Assembly (NCBI GenBank): GCA_035506275.1
Contig: DATJPT010000009.1
Span: 124,001-188,000, forward strand
Source of the DNA: Bacteroidota bacterium
GTDB lineage: Bacteria; Bacteroidota; Ignavibacteria; UBA10030; UBA8401
DNA: 64,000 nt
Direction: 5' to 3'
Part shown: piece after piece, positions 52,596 to 60,698 of the stretch
Layout: each line of letters starts with the position of its first letter
Numbering within the stretch: the stretch's first letter is position 1
Made by a program: the position numbers and the translations under genes
Notes under the pieces: model-generated
Databases searched by the model: none
Told to the model about the DNA's origin: nothing
Seen by the model: the letters and a program-made list of their open reading frames with translations, nothing else

Positions 52596-54923
52596 ATGAA
52601 AATTGTCGCTGCAGCATTTTGTATATTGTCATCACTTTCTGCGCAGCCCGGTCATAACCCGGGCAGCGCAGAATATCAACGCTCTCCATCAGACCACGCA
52701 TCTTCTATGAACGACTCTTATCCTAATTCCGGCAGCACGTTGTTCCTCAACCTCATTTGGCATCAGCACCAGCCGCTCTACCTCGACCCCCAAAGCGATC
52801 AGCTTCAGGGGCCGTGGGTTCGAACGCATGGGACGAAAGATTACTATGATATGGCCTCGATTCTTGAGGAATATCCAAACGTGCATTACAACGTGAACCT
52901 TACCTCTTCGCTCTTATTTCAGCTCGAAAAATATTATGTGGACAGACTCCGGCCGTTCGTCGACGTCCGCAAAAGCCTCGTCGATGCGCCGGGATTCTTC
53001 GCCCGCTGGAAGGGGAAGACAGACCCTTGGATCGATCTGGCGTTGAAGCCGACGAAGGATTTCGACGAAGGGGACATGAATTTCCTTTTGTACAATATCT
53101 GGAATGCGTTCGGAATCAGCGAAGTGCAAATTCTCCGCTTTCCTGAATACAACGCGTTGAAGCAGCGGTACGTCCGGAAGGAAAAGTTCACCGAGCAGGA
53201 GTTGCGAGATATCAAGCTCTGGTTTTACCTGGCGCACTTCGACCCCGATTTTCTGGAACGCCGGATCACGCTTGTTGACGGCTCTGTCGTTGACGTGACG
53301 GACCTCGTAGAAAAACGATCCGACGGAAAATATTATGCAAAGAAGACATTCACCGAGGATGACTGCAACCGCATGGTCGCCGAAACGTACAAGGTGCTGT
53401 CCAATGTCATCCCGATCCACAAGAAGCTGATGTACCATCCCGCGACGTTCGACGGGCAGATCGAAGTCGCAACGACGCCGTTCTTTCACCCAATCCTCCC
53501 TCTTATTTTCGATACGGACCTGGCGAGGGTCTGCCAGCCGAACGATACCATGCCCAACCGCTTTCAGTATCCTCAGGATGCGAATGCGCAGGTCGCGAAA
53601 GCGATCGAGTATTACACGGAAAAATTCGGGCAGGCTCCGGCCGGGATGTGGCCCGCAGAAGGTTCGGTCGCGCAGGAGATCATTTCCATCTTCGGCAGGA
53701 ACGGCATCCGCTGGATCGCGACGGATGAGAAGATCCTCGCCCGGTCGAAGCCGAACGGCCAGCCGAAATTCTATCCCTACGGCGCCTACTCTTCGGGCAA
53801 TGAGAAGGATTCGGTCGTCGTTGTTTTCCGCGATACCGAGCTCTCGGACAAAATAGGTTTTACATACCAGACATTTCCCGGTGAAGAGGCAGCCGACGAT
53901 TTCATCAAAAGCATTCTTCGCTACGCGCCGAAGGAGGGGGAGCCGGACCGTTTGCTGACGGTCATCCTGGACGGCGAAAATGCGTGGGAATGGTACCGGA
54001 AAGACAACGACGGCAAGGAATTCCTTCACGCATTATACAGGAAGTTGAGCGCGCTGTACGAAACGAGGCAGATCGTCACGGTAACGATGACGGAGTACAT
54101 GCAGGGGAATCCGGGACGCGGTGTTGCCCCGCATCCCATTTCATCGATGCGGAAGCTCGACTGGCTGTATCCCGGTTCGTGGATCAATGCGAACTACGAT
54201 ACCTGGATCGGCGAGGATGAAGAGAACCGCGCATGGAATTATTTGCTCGTCGCGCGGCAGGACCTCGGGCTCTCAGGCCTGGCGCAGCCCGACCCGAAAT
54301 CCTCCGAGCCGAAAGAAGGAACGAAGGAGTATCTCGCCTATAAAGCATGGGATGAAATGTATGCCGCGGAGGGGTCGGACTGGTTCTGGTGGTACGGCAC
54401 GGACCAAACGGCTCCGGCCGGAGACAAGCCGTTCGATATCGCTTACATTACGCATCTCAAGAACATCTATTCCTTTGCAAGGCGGGCCGGCGGTCGGATG
54501 CCTGAGAGGGAGTTCAAGGAGATCATTCTGGATGAAGGGACGGGAACACGACCGGCCCAGGGGACGATGGCGCAGAGCACCAAAAACGACTCCGTGTCCG
54601 TGGTCTTCCAGTGCGATGCGCGCAAGATGTACGTGCGGAAGGGGATTTACATCGCCGGCAATCAAGATGAGCTGGGAAATTGGAAACCGAATACGGTGAG
54701 AATGTTCGATGACGGAACCCACGGCGACCGCCAGCAAAACGACAGCATCTGGACGATCGAGTTTCGTTTCCCTGTCGGCACAGAGATCCAATACAAATTT
54801 ACCAACAGCGGCCCCAGCGGTGAGTGGAACCCCGGAGAAGAATTTCCCGGAGGCAACCGGAGAGTCTTTCTTGACGGTACGACCGACAGGGTGGTTCTCA
54901 CCGATACATTCGGCAAAATGTAG
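52596..54923 (+). CDS. exported GH57 glycoside hydrolase with CBM20-like domain
   Basis: A 775-residue enzyme. A short signal peptide (about 1-16, ending LSA) precedes the GH57 domain that begins 'LNLIWHQHQPLYLDP' (conserved HQP at 58-60). The nucleophile is likely Glu355 in 'AGMWPAEGSVAQE', and 'VILDGENAWEWY' is the usual downstream block. The last 110 residues ('VVFQCDARKMYVRKGIYIAGNQDELGNWKP', 'FKFTNSG'-like strands, 'FPGGNRRVFL') match a CBM20 starch-binding domain. GH57 members include amylopullulanases and 4-alpha-glucanotransferases, mostly cytoplasmic, so export with a CBM20 suggests starch or pullulan attack in the periplasm or outside. It starts 16 bases after the T9SS amylase. Confidence 0.88.
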   Translation: MKIVAAAFCILSSLSAQPGHNPGSAEYQRSPSDHASSMNDSYPNSGSTLFLNLIWHQHQPLYLDPQSDQLQGPWVRTHGTKDYYDMASILEEYPNVHYNVNLTSSLLFQLEKYYVDRLRPFVDVRKSLVDAPGFFARWKGKTDPWIDLALKPTKDFDEGDMNFLLYNIWNAFGISEVQILRFPEYNALKQRYVRKEKFTEQELRDIKLWFYLAHFDPDFLERRITLVDGSVVDVTDLVEKRSDGKYYAKKTFTEDDCNRMVAETYKVLSNVIPIHKKLMYHPATFDGQIEVATTPFFHPILPLIFDTDLARVCQPNDTMPNRFQYPQDANAQVAKAIEYYTEKFGQAPAGMWPAEGSVAQEIISIFGRNGIRWIATDEKILARSKPNGQPKFYPYGAYSSGNEKDSVVVVFRDTELSDKIGFTYQTFPGEEAADDFIKSILRYAPKEGEPDRLLTVILDGENAWEWYRKDNDGKEFLHALYRKLSALYETRQIVTVTMTEYMQGNPGRGVAPHPISSMRKLDWLYPGSWINANYDTWIGEDEENRAWNYLLVARQDLGLSGLAQPDPKSSEPKEGTKEYLAYKAWDEMYAAEGSDWFWWYGTDQTAPAGDKPFDIAYITHLKNIYSFARRAGGRMPEREFKEIILDEGTGTRPAQGTMAQSTKNDSVSVVFQCDARKMYVRKGIYIAGNQDELGNWKPNTVRMFDDGTHGDRQQNDSIWTIEFRFPVGTEIQYKFTNSGPSGEWNPGEEFPGGNRRVFLDGTTDRVVLTDTFGKM

Positions 54924-54925
54924 TG

Positions 54926-54953
54926 AGCCGCCTCGTTAAAGCGCTTTGCGGCT
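54926..54953. promoter_or_regulatory. nested palindromes between GH57 and MFS genes
   Basis: AAAGCGCTTT (54938-54947) is a perfect 10-bp palindrome with a central CG, the shape of a LacI/CcpA-type half-site pair. It is enclosed by the inverted repeat AGCCGC/GCGGCT (54926-54931 and 54948-54953). It could be an operator for the transport genes downstream, or part of a weak hairpin. No T tract follows. Confidence 0.35.
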
Positions 54954-54989
54954 GAAGATCCAATTCATTCAGTATCTCTGATCTCAACC

Positions 54990-56240
54990 ATGCTTCAAAT
55001 CCAGAAAAATCTCAGCCGTTCCTTTTACGCGATCATAAGTTTGCCATCCACAGCGATGGGGTTCGCCCTTTCTATCCAGATCTCCGCCCTCAGCTGGATC
55101 CTGACGACGAAATACAACCTTGACATCCATGAGGTAGGGATCGTCTGGGCAGCCGGACCGCTTGCCGGGATTTTTGGACAGGTCATTATCGGGTTGATCA
55201 GCGACAAAGTCTGGTTTTGGGGAGGGAGGCGCCGCCCCTTCATTCTGATCGGCGGAGCATTAGCGGCATCCATGCTTCTCGCGCTCCCGAACATCGACAG
55301 GATACGTTCGTTTTTCGGCATCGAGAGTTTGCTCGGCGTTGCCATTGCCGTTGCGCTAACCCTCGACCTTGCGATCAACATCAGTTTCAACCCGACCCGC
55401 TCCATCATCGCCGACGTCACTCCCGAAGGAAACGCACGCACCAAGGGATATACATGGATGCAAACAATTTCCGGTTTCTTTGGCGTTCTTGCGTATGTCG
55501 TCGGCGCGCTTTTCGGCAATTATGCCCTGATTTATCTCGGGGTGTTCATTGTTCTGGCATTCTCGGTCCTGCCGGTATTTTTTATCAGCGAGAGCAAAGA
55601 ACTGGAAGAGACCGGAACAGAAATGGCGTCAACGGTTCCAACCAGGAGTGAACCCGCGACGAGATGGGGACAGCTCGTTCGGCTCTATGCCGCTCACGCC
55701 TTTTCCTGGATCGGCGTACAGACGATGTTTGTGTACATTATCGCATTTGTCCAGCAAAAACTGGCGGCTGGTGCAAGTTCTCCGGCCGTCTATTCCGGCC
55801 AGGTCATCTCTATTTCGTTTGCAGTACTCAACACCGTCGGCTTTATTTTACCCGTGTTCGTTCTCGAGCCGATCGCTGAAAAAATCGGCCGGGTGAAAAC
55901 CCATCTGAGCTCCGTCGCCGTCATGGCCGTCGGGTATTTTCTCATCGCATATTTTGCAGCGACGCCTTTGCTGCTCTATGTTCTCATGGCCGTGGTAGGC
56001 GTCGGATGGGGAGCGATCGTCAGCCTTCCCTTCGCGGTGATGTCCGAAAATGTTCAAAAAAGCAGAATGGGATTCTTCATGGGGATCTTTAATCTGTCCG
56101 TCGTTCTGCCGCAGCTTTTTGTGAGCCTCGGGTTGGGAGGAATCATCCAGAATGCTGCGGACAAAAACATCATTTTTATCATCAGCGGCGTTAGTCTTGC
56201 GCTTTCCGCGTTTCTTTGGTCATTCGTTACGTCCGAATGA
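54990..56240 (+). CDS. MFS sugar transporter, SLC45/GPH-like (first of two)
   Basis: A 416-residue 12-helix transporter. The loop between helices 2 and 3, 'GLISDKVWFWGGRRRPFILIGG', is the RRRPF form of motif A found in SLC45-type sucrose and maltose:proton symporters. 'NISFNPTRSIIADVTPEGNARTKGYTWMQ' and 'GVGWGAIVSLPFAVMSE' are also typical. It shares layout with the gene at 59334. Placed immediately before the maltose-type binding protein, it probably carries a maltooligosaccharide or glucose across the inner membrane by cation symport. The end overlaps the open frame of the next gene, whose most likely starts are at or after its stop. Confidence 0.82.
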   Translation: MLQIQKNLSRSFYAIISLPSTAMGFALSIQISALSWILTTKYNLDIHEVGIVWAAGPLAGIFGQVIIGLISDKVWFWGGRRRPFILIGGALAASMLLALPNIDRIRSFFGIESLLGVAIAVALTLDLAINISFNPTRSIIADVTPEGNARTKGYTWMQTISGFFGVLAYVVGALFGNYALIYLGVFIVLAFSVLPVFFISESKELEETGTEMASTVPTRSEPATRWGQLVRLYAAHAFSWIGVQTMFVYIIAFVQQKLAAGASSPAVYSGQVISISFAVLNTVGFILPVFVLEPIAEKIGRVKTHLSSVAVMAVGYFLIAYFAATPLLLYVLMAVVGVGWGAIVSLPFAVMSENVQKSRMGFFMGIFNLSVVLPQLFVSLGLGGIIQNAADKNIIFIISGVSLALSAFLWSFVTSE

Positions 56241-56272
56241 CAAAAGGGGCTGCCATCGTAAATTCCTCGAGC

Positions 56273-57526
56273 ATGGATTCAAGGAGACTTCATATTCTTC
56301 TGTTTATCTGCTTTGCTTCTTTCGTGCTGCTCGGATGTCTCTCCGGGTGCAAGCCAAAGAAGGAAGGGAAGATAAAGATCACGATCTGGCATCAGGACAG
56401 GATCGATATCCGCCTTGTGCTGGAATCGCAGCTTCAAAAGTTCATGAAGCTCCATCCGGAAGTGGAAGTGGAGCAGTTATTCAAGGAGACAGAATCGCTC
56501 CGTTCGGGTTTCATCATCTCAGCGATCGCCGGACAGGGTCCCGAAATCGTCTACGGCCCTGCAGACCAGGTCGGACCGTTTCAGGTGATGGATATTATTC
56601 TCCCGCTCGAAGATCTTTTTGACAGGGCCTATCTTGACCAATTCGACCCCAAGGCTCTCACATACTACAAAGGACATCTCTATCAAATTGCCGATAAACT
56701 CGGCAATCATTTGACTCTCGTCTACAACAAAAAATTGGTGCCAAAACCGCCGACAACCGAAAAGGAGCTTATCGCGATCGGTGAGCATCTGACTCAGGAC
56801 CTTAACGGCGACGGCAAACCTGATCGTTATGGCCTGGCCTGGAATTATACGGAGCCTTTCTTTTTTATTCCGTTCATGACCGGGTTCGGCGGCTGGATTA
56901 TGGATGACAGCGGCAAACCTGCGTTGAATAATCCGGGAACTGTTGACGGGCTGAAATTCATCAAAGACCTTCGCGATAAATATAAGATCATTCCGAACGA
57001 ATCCGATTATGAAATATCGGACCTGCTTTTTAAGGACGGAAAGGTCGGCATGATCATCAACGGTGATTGGAGCTGGTCGGGATATGAAAAGGCGGGGATC
57101 GATTTTGGCGTCGCCCCGCTCCCAAAAATCTCCAAGACCGGGCTTTGGTGCGGCACAATGGTTTCGCCCAAGGGCTTTTCACTCAATGCCAATATCTCTG
57201 AAGAAAAGAAAAAATGGGCGATCGAACTTATTAAATTTCTCACTTCCGATGAGAATGAACTCGAAGCGGCGACAATTCTTCACACGATGCCGACCAAAAG
57301 ATCCGTCCTCGCCAGCAGCTTCGTTAAGAACAATGATATTATGAAGAATTCAGAGATCGCCATCGATCACGGGAGGCCGATGCCGGTGGTGCCTGAGCTC
57401 CGGGCCATCTGGGATGCGATGAGACCGAGCTACCAGGCGGTGCTTGGGGGATACAAAACGGCGGAGCAGGCGGCGGCGGATATGCAGCTTGATGCATTGA
57501 ACAAAATAAAAGAGATGAACGAATGA
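56273..57526 (+). CDS. maltose-type ABC transporter substrate-binding lipoprotein
   Basis: A family 1 extracellular solute-binding protein. From the ATG at 56273 the product is 417 residues with a lipoprotein signal: 'HILLFICFASFVLLGCLSGC', lipobox Cys26 (LSGC) or Cys22. An ATG at 56237 overlapping the MFS stop by ATGA is an alternative and would lengthen the n-region by 12 residues. Typical parts are 'KITIWHQDRIDIRLVLESQLQKF', 'AGQGPEIVYGPADQVGPFQVM' and 'GMIINGDWSWSGYEKAGIDFGVAPLP', as in MalE. It captures a maltooligosaccharide or similar sugar in the periplasm for the permeases downstream, to which it is coupled by ATGA. Confidence 0.87.
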   Translation: MDSRRLHILLFICFASFVLLGCLSGCKPKKEGKIKITIWHQDRIDIRLVLESQLQKFMKLHPEVEVEQLFKETESLRSGFIISAIAGQGPEIVYGPADQVGPFQVMDIILPLEDLFDRAYLDQFDPKALTYYKGHLYQIADKLGNHLTLVYNKKLVPKPPTTEKELIAIGEHLTQDLNGDGKPDRYGLAWNYTEPFFFIPFMTGFGGWIMDDSGKPALNNPGTVDGLKFIKDLRDKYKIIPNESDYEISDLLFKDGKVGMIINGDWSWSGYEKAGIDFGVAPLPKISKTGLWCGTMVSPKGFSLNANISEEKKKWAIELIKFLTSDENELEAATILHTMPTKRSVLASSFVKNNDIMKNSEIAIDHGRPMPVVPELRAIWDAMRPSYQAVLGGYKTAEQAAADMQLDALNKIKEMNE

Positions 57527-58425
57527 CCGGTCAGAAAATTAAAACAAAAGCATTCGTTGCTTTTCTCGTTGCGCCGGCGTTCCTCGTGTTGATCGGTGTT
57601 GTCATCTACCCGTTCATTTTCAACGTCGTCATTTCCATGTCCAATATGAGTTTGACTCATATTAAAGACTGGAGGTTCGATGGAATAAGGCAGTATGTGA
57701 AAGTGTTTACGGAAGAATCAAAGCCGAACTTCTACGGTATTTTCCTTAAGACGATCATCTGGACGATCGTCAACCTCATCTTCCATGTTTCCATCGGTTT
57801 GTTTCTTGCGGTTTTACTGAATCAAAAGGACATTCGCGGAAAGGCTGTCTTCCGGACTATCTTGGTGCTTCCGTGGGCAGTGCCGCAATTGATTGTTGCA
57901 CTGACCTGGAGGGGAATGTTCAATTATGAATACGGTTCGATCAATCTGATGCTCACCCAGTGGTTTGGACTCCCAGCAGTTCAATGGCTGAAAAGTCCGC
58001 TCGAAACGTTCATTGCCGTTATTATCACCAATGTCTGGCTTGGGTTCCCGTTCATGATGATCATTGCGCTTGGTGCGCTGCAGAGTATTCCGCATGAATT
58101 GTACGAAGCTGCTGACATGGACGGGGCATCATGGTTTCAGAAGCTCAAGAATATCACTATTCCGCTGATCCGTCCTGCGATGGTGCCGGCCATTACCCTT
58201 GGGACGATCTGGACCTTTAACAACCTGAACATCGTCTGGCTGGTCAGCAATGCCGGCGAACCGTCGGACCAGACTCATCTGCTTGTCTCGTTCGTCTACA
58301 AGGCAGCGTTTAATTTTTATCGGTACGGATACGGTGCCGCGCTATCGATGGTGATCTTCTTTATTCTTCTTGCGTTTAGTCTGACCTTTATGCGCAGGAC
58401 AAAGGCAACTGAGGCGGCGTATTAA
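57523..58425 (+). CDS. ABC sugar transporter permease, MalF/UgpA type
   Basis: A 300-residue inner-membrane permease with six helices. The EAA loop is 'ELYEAADMDGASWFQKLKNITIPLIRP', the site that docks the ATPase. It lacks the large periplasmic insert of E. coli MalF and is nearer the shorter UgpA/LacF type. It starts within the binding-protein stop (ATGA) and is followed by the second permease after 19 bases. No ATP-binding subunit gene follows, so a shared MsmX/MalK-like ATPase must be encoded elsewhere. Confidence 0.9.
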   Translation: MTGQKIKTKAFVAFLVAPAFLVLIGVVIYPFIFNVVISMSNMSLTHIKDWRFDGIRQYVKVFTEESKPNFYGIFLKTIIWTIVNLIFHVSIGLFLAVLLNQKDIRGKAVFRTILVLPWAVPQLIVALTWRGMFNYEYGSINLMLTQWFGLPAVQWLKSPLETFIAVIITNVWLGFPFMMIIALGALQSIPHELYEAADMDGASWFQKLKNITIPLIRPAMVPAITLGTIWTFNNLNIVWLVSNAGEPSDQTHLLVSFVYKAAFNFYRYGYGAALSMVIFFILLAFSLTFMRRTKATEAAY

Positions 58426-58444
58426 TTCACTCAGAAATTGAAGC

Positions 58445-59284
58445 ATGGACGCGAAGACAAAAACAGCTCTAAGAATTGCAGCCACGTATCTGGTATTGAT
58501 ACTTTTCTGCGTGATCGCACTCTATCCCGTTTCCCAGATATTTACGATCTCACTCCGGCCTGCGGACCGCCTCTTGTCGACGTCGCTGGAGATCATTCCT
58601 AAGGACGCGTCGCTCAGGAACTACCGTGCACTTTTTACGGAGCGGCCGTTCGCTCTCTGGCTCGTCAATAGTACGTTCGTCGCCTTCGTGGTCACCATGA
58701 CAGGCGTCGCTCTCGCGTCGACGGCGGGTTATGCCTTTTCGCGGTTCAATTTTATCGGTAAAAAATTGGGGCTCCTGAGTCTGCTCGTGACGCAAATGTT
58801 TCCGGCGACGATGCTCCTTCTCCCGATGTACATCATGCTCGTGAAACTCCACCTTATCAATTCTTACCTGGGAATCATCATCATGTATTCCGCTACCGCG
58901 CTCCCTTTTTGCGTCTGGCAAATGAAAGGATACTATGATACGATCCCGACCAGCCTTGAAGAGGCCGGAAGGATCGACGGGTGCAATCGATTCCAAACAT
59001 TCTATAAAGTTATCCTCCCCCTTGCGTCGCCGGCTCTCGTCATCACCGCCCTCTTCTCATTTATGTCTGCCTGGACGGAGTATATCGTCGCCGCGCAGAT
59101 TCTTCAGGACACGGATCTGTGGACACTTCCCCTCGGATTAAAATCATTCGAGTCGAATATGGGTTCGGAATGGGGACTCTACGGCGCCGCTTCGATGATT
59201 GTGACAATACCCGTGGTGATTCTCTTCCTTTCGCTCAGCAAGTGGCTTGTCTCCGGGTTAACGCTTGGAAGCGTCAAAGGATAG
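58445..59284 (+). CDS. ABC sugar transporter permease, MalG type
   Basis: A 279-residue six-helix permease. 'YPVSQIFTISLRPADRLLSTSLEIIPKDASLRNYRALF' region and the EAA loop 'SLEEAGRIDGCNRFQTFYKVILPLASPAL' are typical of MalG, as is the end 'LSLSKWLVSGLTLGSVKG', close to the conserved GLTxGxVKG tail of MalG proteins. It pairs with the MalF-type permease upstream to form the membrane channel of the importer. Confidence 0.92.
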   Translation: MDAKTKTALRIAATYLVLILFCVIALYPVSQIFTISLRPADRLLSTSLEIIPKDASLRNYRALFTERPFALWLVNSTFVAFVVTMTGVALASTAGYAFSRFNFIGKKLGLLSLLVTQMFPATMLLLPMYIMLVKLHLINSYLGIIIMYSATALPFCVWQMKGYYDTIPTSLEEAGRIDGCNRFQTFYKVILPLASPALVITALFSFMSAWTEYIVAAQILQDTDLWTLPLGLKSFESNMGSEWGLYGAASMIVTIPVVILFLSLSKWLVSGLTLGSVKG

Positions 59285-59333
59285 ATGATTCTCATCGGAC
59301 TTCAATGGACAACAAAAATCAATTCATACCTTT

Positions 59334-60635
59334 ATGAAAAAACCTAGGTTAAACTTTTGGCAGGTCTGGAACATGAGTTTCGGGTTCCTCGGCATTCAAT
59401 TCGGCTTTGCGCTGCAGAATGCAAACGTCAGCCGGATCTTTGAAACGCTCGGCGCAAACCTTTCCGATATCCCGATTCTCTGGATCGCCGCGCCAACCAC
59501 AGGTCTTCTCGTGCAGCCGGTCATCGGTTACATGAGCGACAGAACTTGGAACAGGCTCGGCAGGAGGAGGCCGTACTTCCTGACCGGTGCGTTGCTTGCA
59601 ACCGCCGCCCTTGTCGTTATGCCGAATTCCCCCGCACTCTGGATCGCCGCAGGCATGCTCTGGGTTCTTGACGCGTCGATCAACATTTCAATGGAACCGT
59701 TCCGCGCGCTCGTCGCCGACCTGCTCCCGTCGGAGCAACGGACCACGGGATTCGCGCTGCAAAGCTTTTTTATCGGCACAGGCGCGGTGGTGGCTTCGGC
59801 GCTTCCGTATATTTTTGCAAATTGGATCGGCGTCAGCAATACGGCGCCGAAAGGTGAAATTCCAAGGTCGGTGCTTCTGTCATTCTACGCCGGAGCGGTC
59901 GCCTTCATTACCGCTGTCAGCTGGACGGTGTTTCGGACGAAAGAATATCCTCCCGAGAATGTCGAAGAGTTCAATCAGCATAAGAAAGAGAGCGAAGGGG
60001 GCGCCGCATTGGTCAAAGGAATTCTCATCAGCCTGAAAGAGATGCCGAAGACGATGATCCAACTCGCGGTCGTCCAGTTCTTCTCCTGGTTCGCCCTTTT
60101 CGCGATGTGGATTTATACGACGTCCGCGGTGACAAGCCACATTTATGGAACCTCGGATCCTACGACCCCCCTTTTTAACGAAGGTGCCGATTGGGTCGGA
60201 GTGCTTTTCGCGGCATACAATGGCTTTGCCGCGGCCGCATCATTTCTGTTGCCGGTGATCGCAAAAAGGACCAGCAGAAAAACAGTCCACATGATCAGTC
60301 TTTTCTGCGGAGGATTGGGCCTCATTTCTTTTTTGGTCATCCACAATCCGATGATGCTGTTGCTTTCAATGGTCGGTGTCGGATTGGCGTGGGCGAGTAT
60401 TCTCTCAATGCCGTATGCAATTCTTGCCGGATCTCTCCCTCCGGAACGGACAGGAGTCTATATGGGGATCTTTAATTTCTTCATCGTGATACCGCAGATC
60501 CTGGCGGCGGGGATCCTCGGCTTCTTTATGCGGACATTTCTCGGCGGCGAGGCGGTCTACGCCTTGGTTCTCGGCGGAGCCTCGATGATCGTCGGCGGTG
60601 CGTTGGTCCTTCTGGTCAAGGATGTTGATGCGTAA
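59334..60635 (+). CDS. MFS sugar transporter, SLC45/GPH-like (second of two)
   Basis: A 433-residue 12-helix transporter similar in layout to the one at 54990. Motif A reads 'GYMSDRTWNRLGRRRPYFLTGA', and 'NISMEPFRALVADLLPSEQRTTGFALQSFFIGTG' region is the SLC45-like helix 5 block. 'GVGLAWASILSMPYAILAGSLPPERTGVYMGIFNFFIVIPQ' region parallels the first copy's 'GVGWGAIVSLPFAVMSE...GFFMGIFNLSVVLPQ'. The two are clearly homologous but far from identical, so this is an old duplication or separate recruitment. Probably sugar:cation symport of maltose-like sugars. It begins 49 bases after malG. Confidence 0.83.
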   Translation: MKKPRLNFWQVWNMSFGFLGIQFGFALQNANVSRIFETLGANLSDIPILWIAAPTTGLLVQPVIGYMSDRTWNRLGRRRPYFLTGALLATAALVVMPNSPALWIAAGMLWVLDASINISMEPFRALVADLLPSEQRTTGFALQSFFIGTGAVVASALPYIFANWIGVSNTAPKGEIPRSVLLSFYAGAVAFITAVSWTVFRTKEYPPENVEEFNQHKKESEGGAALVKGILISLKEMPKTMIQLAVVQFFSWFALFAMWIYTTSAVTSHIYGTSDPTTPLFNEGADWVGVLFAAYNGFAAAASFLLPVIAKRTSRKTVHMISLFCGGLGLISFLVIHNPMMLLLSMVGVGLAWASILSMPYAILAGSLPPERTGVYMGIFNFFIVIPQILAAGILGFFMRTFLGGEAVYALVLGGASMIVGGALVLLVKDVDA

Positions 60636-60643
60636 TCTATCCA

Positions 60644-60674
60644 TTGGAAAAGAATCTATTTTTCTCTATATTCG
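60644..60674 (+). promoter_or_regulatory. candidate promoter of the GWxTD gene
   Basis: TTG (60644-60646) is followed after 20 bases by TATATTCG (60667-60674), a 7-of-8 match to the Bacteroidota TAnnTTTG element. It lies 24 bases before the ATG at 60699, in the only gap between the transport genes and this gene. Confidence 0.4.
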
Positions 60675-60698
60675 TCCTCGGAATGAGAAAGGTTCCCA

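Noticed and set aside
52914-54029. Minus-strand open frame of 371 codons in the GH57 gene
   Set aside because: It is antisense to a complete enzyme with catalytic residues and shows no motif of its own.
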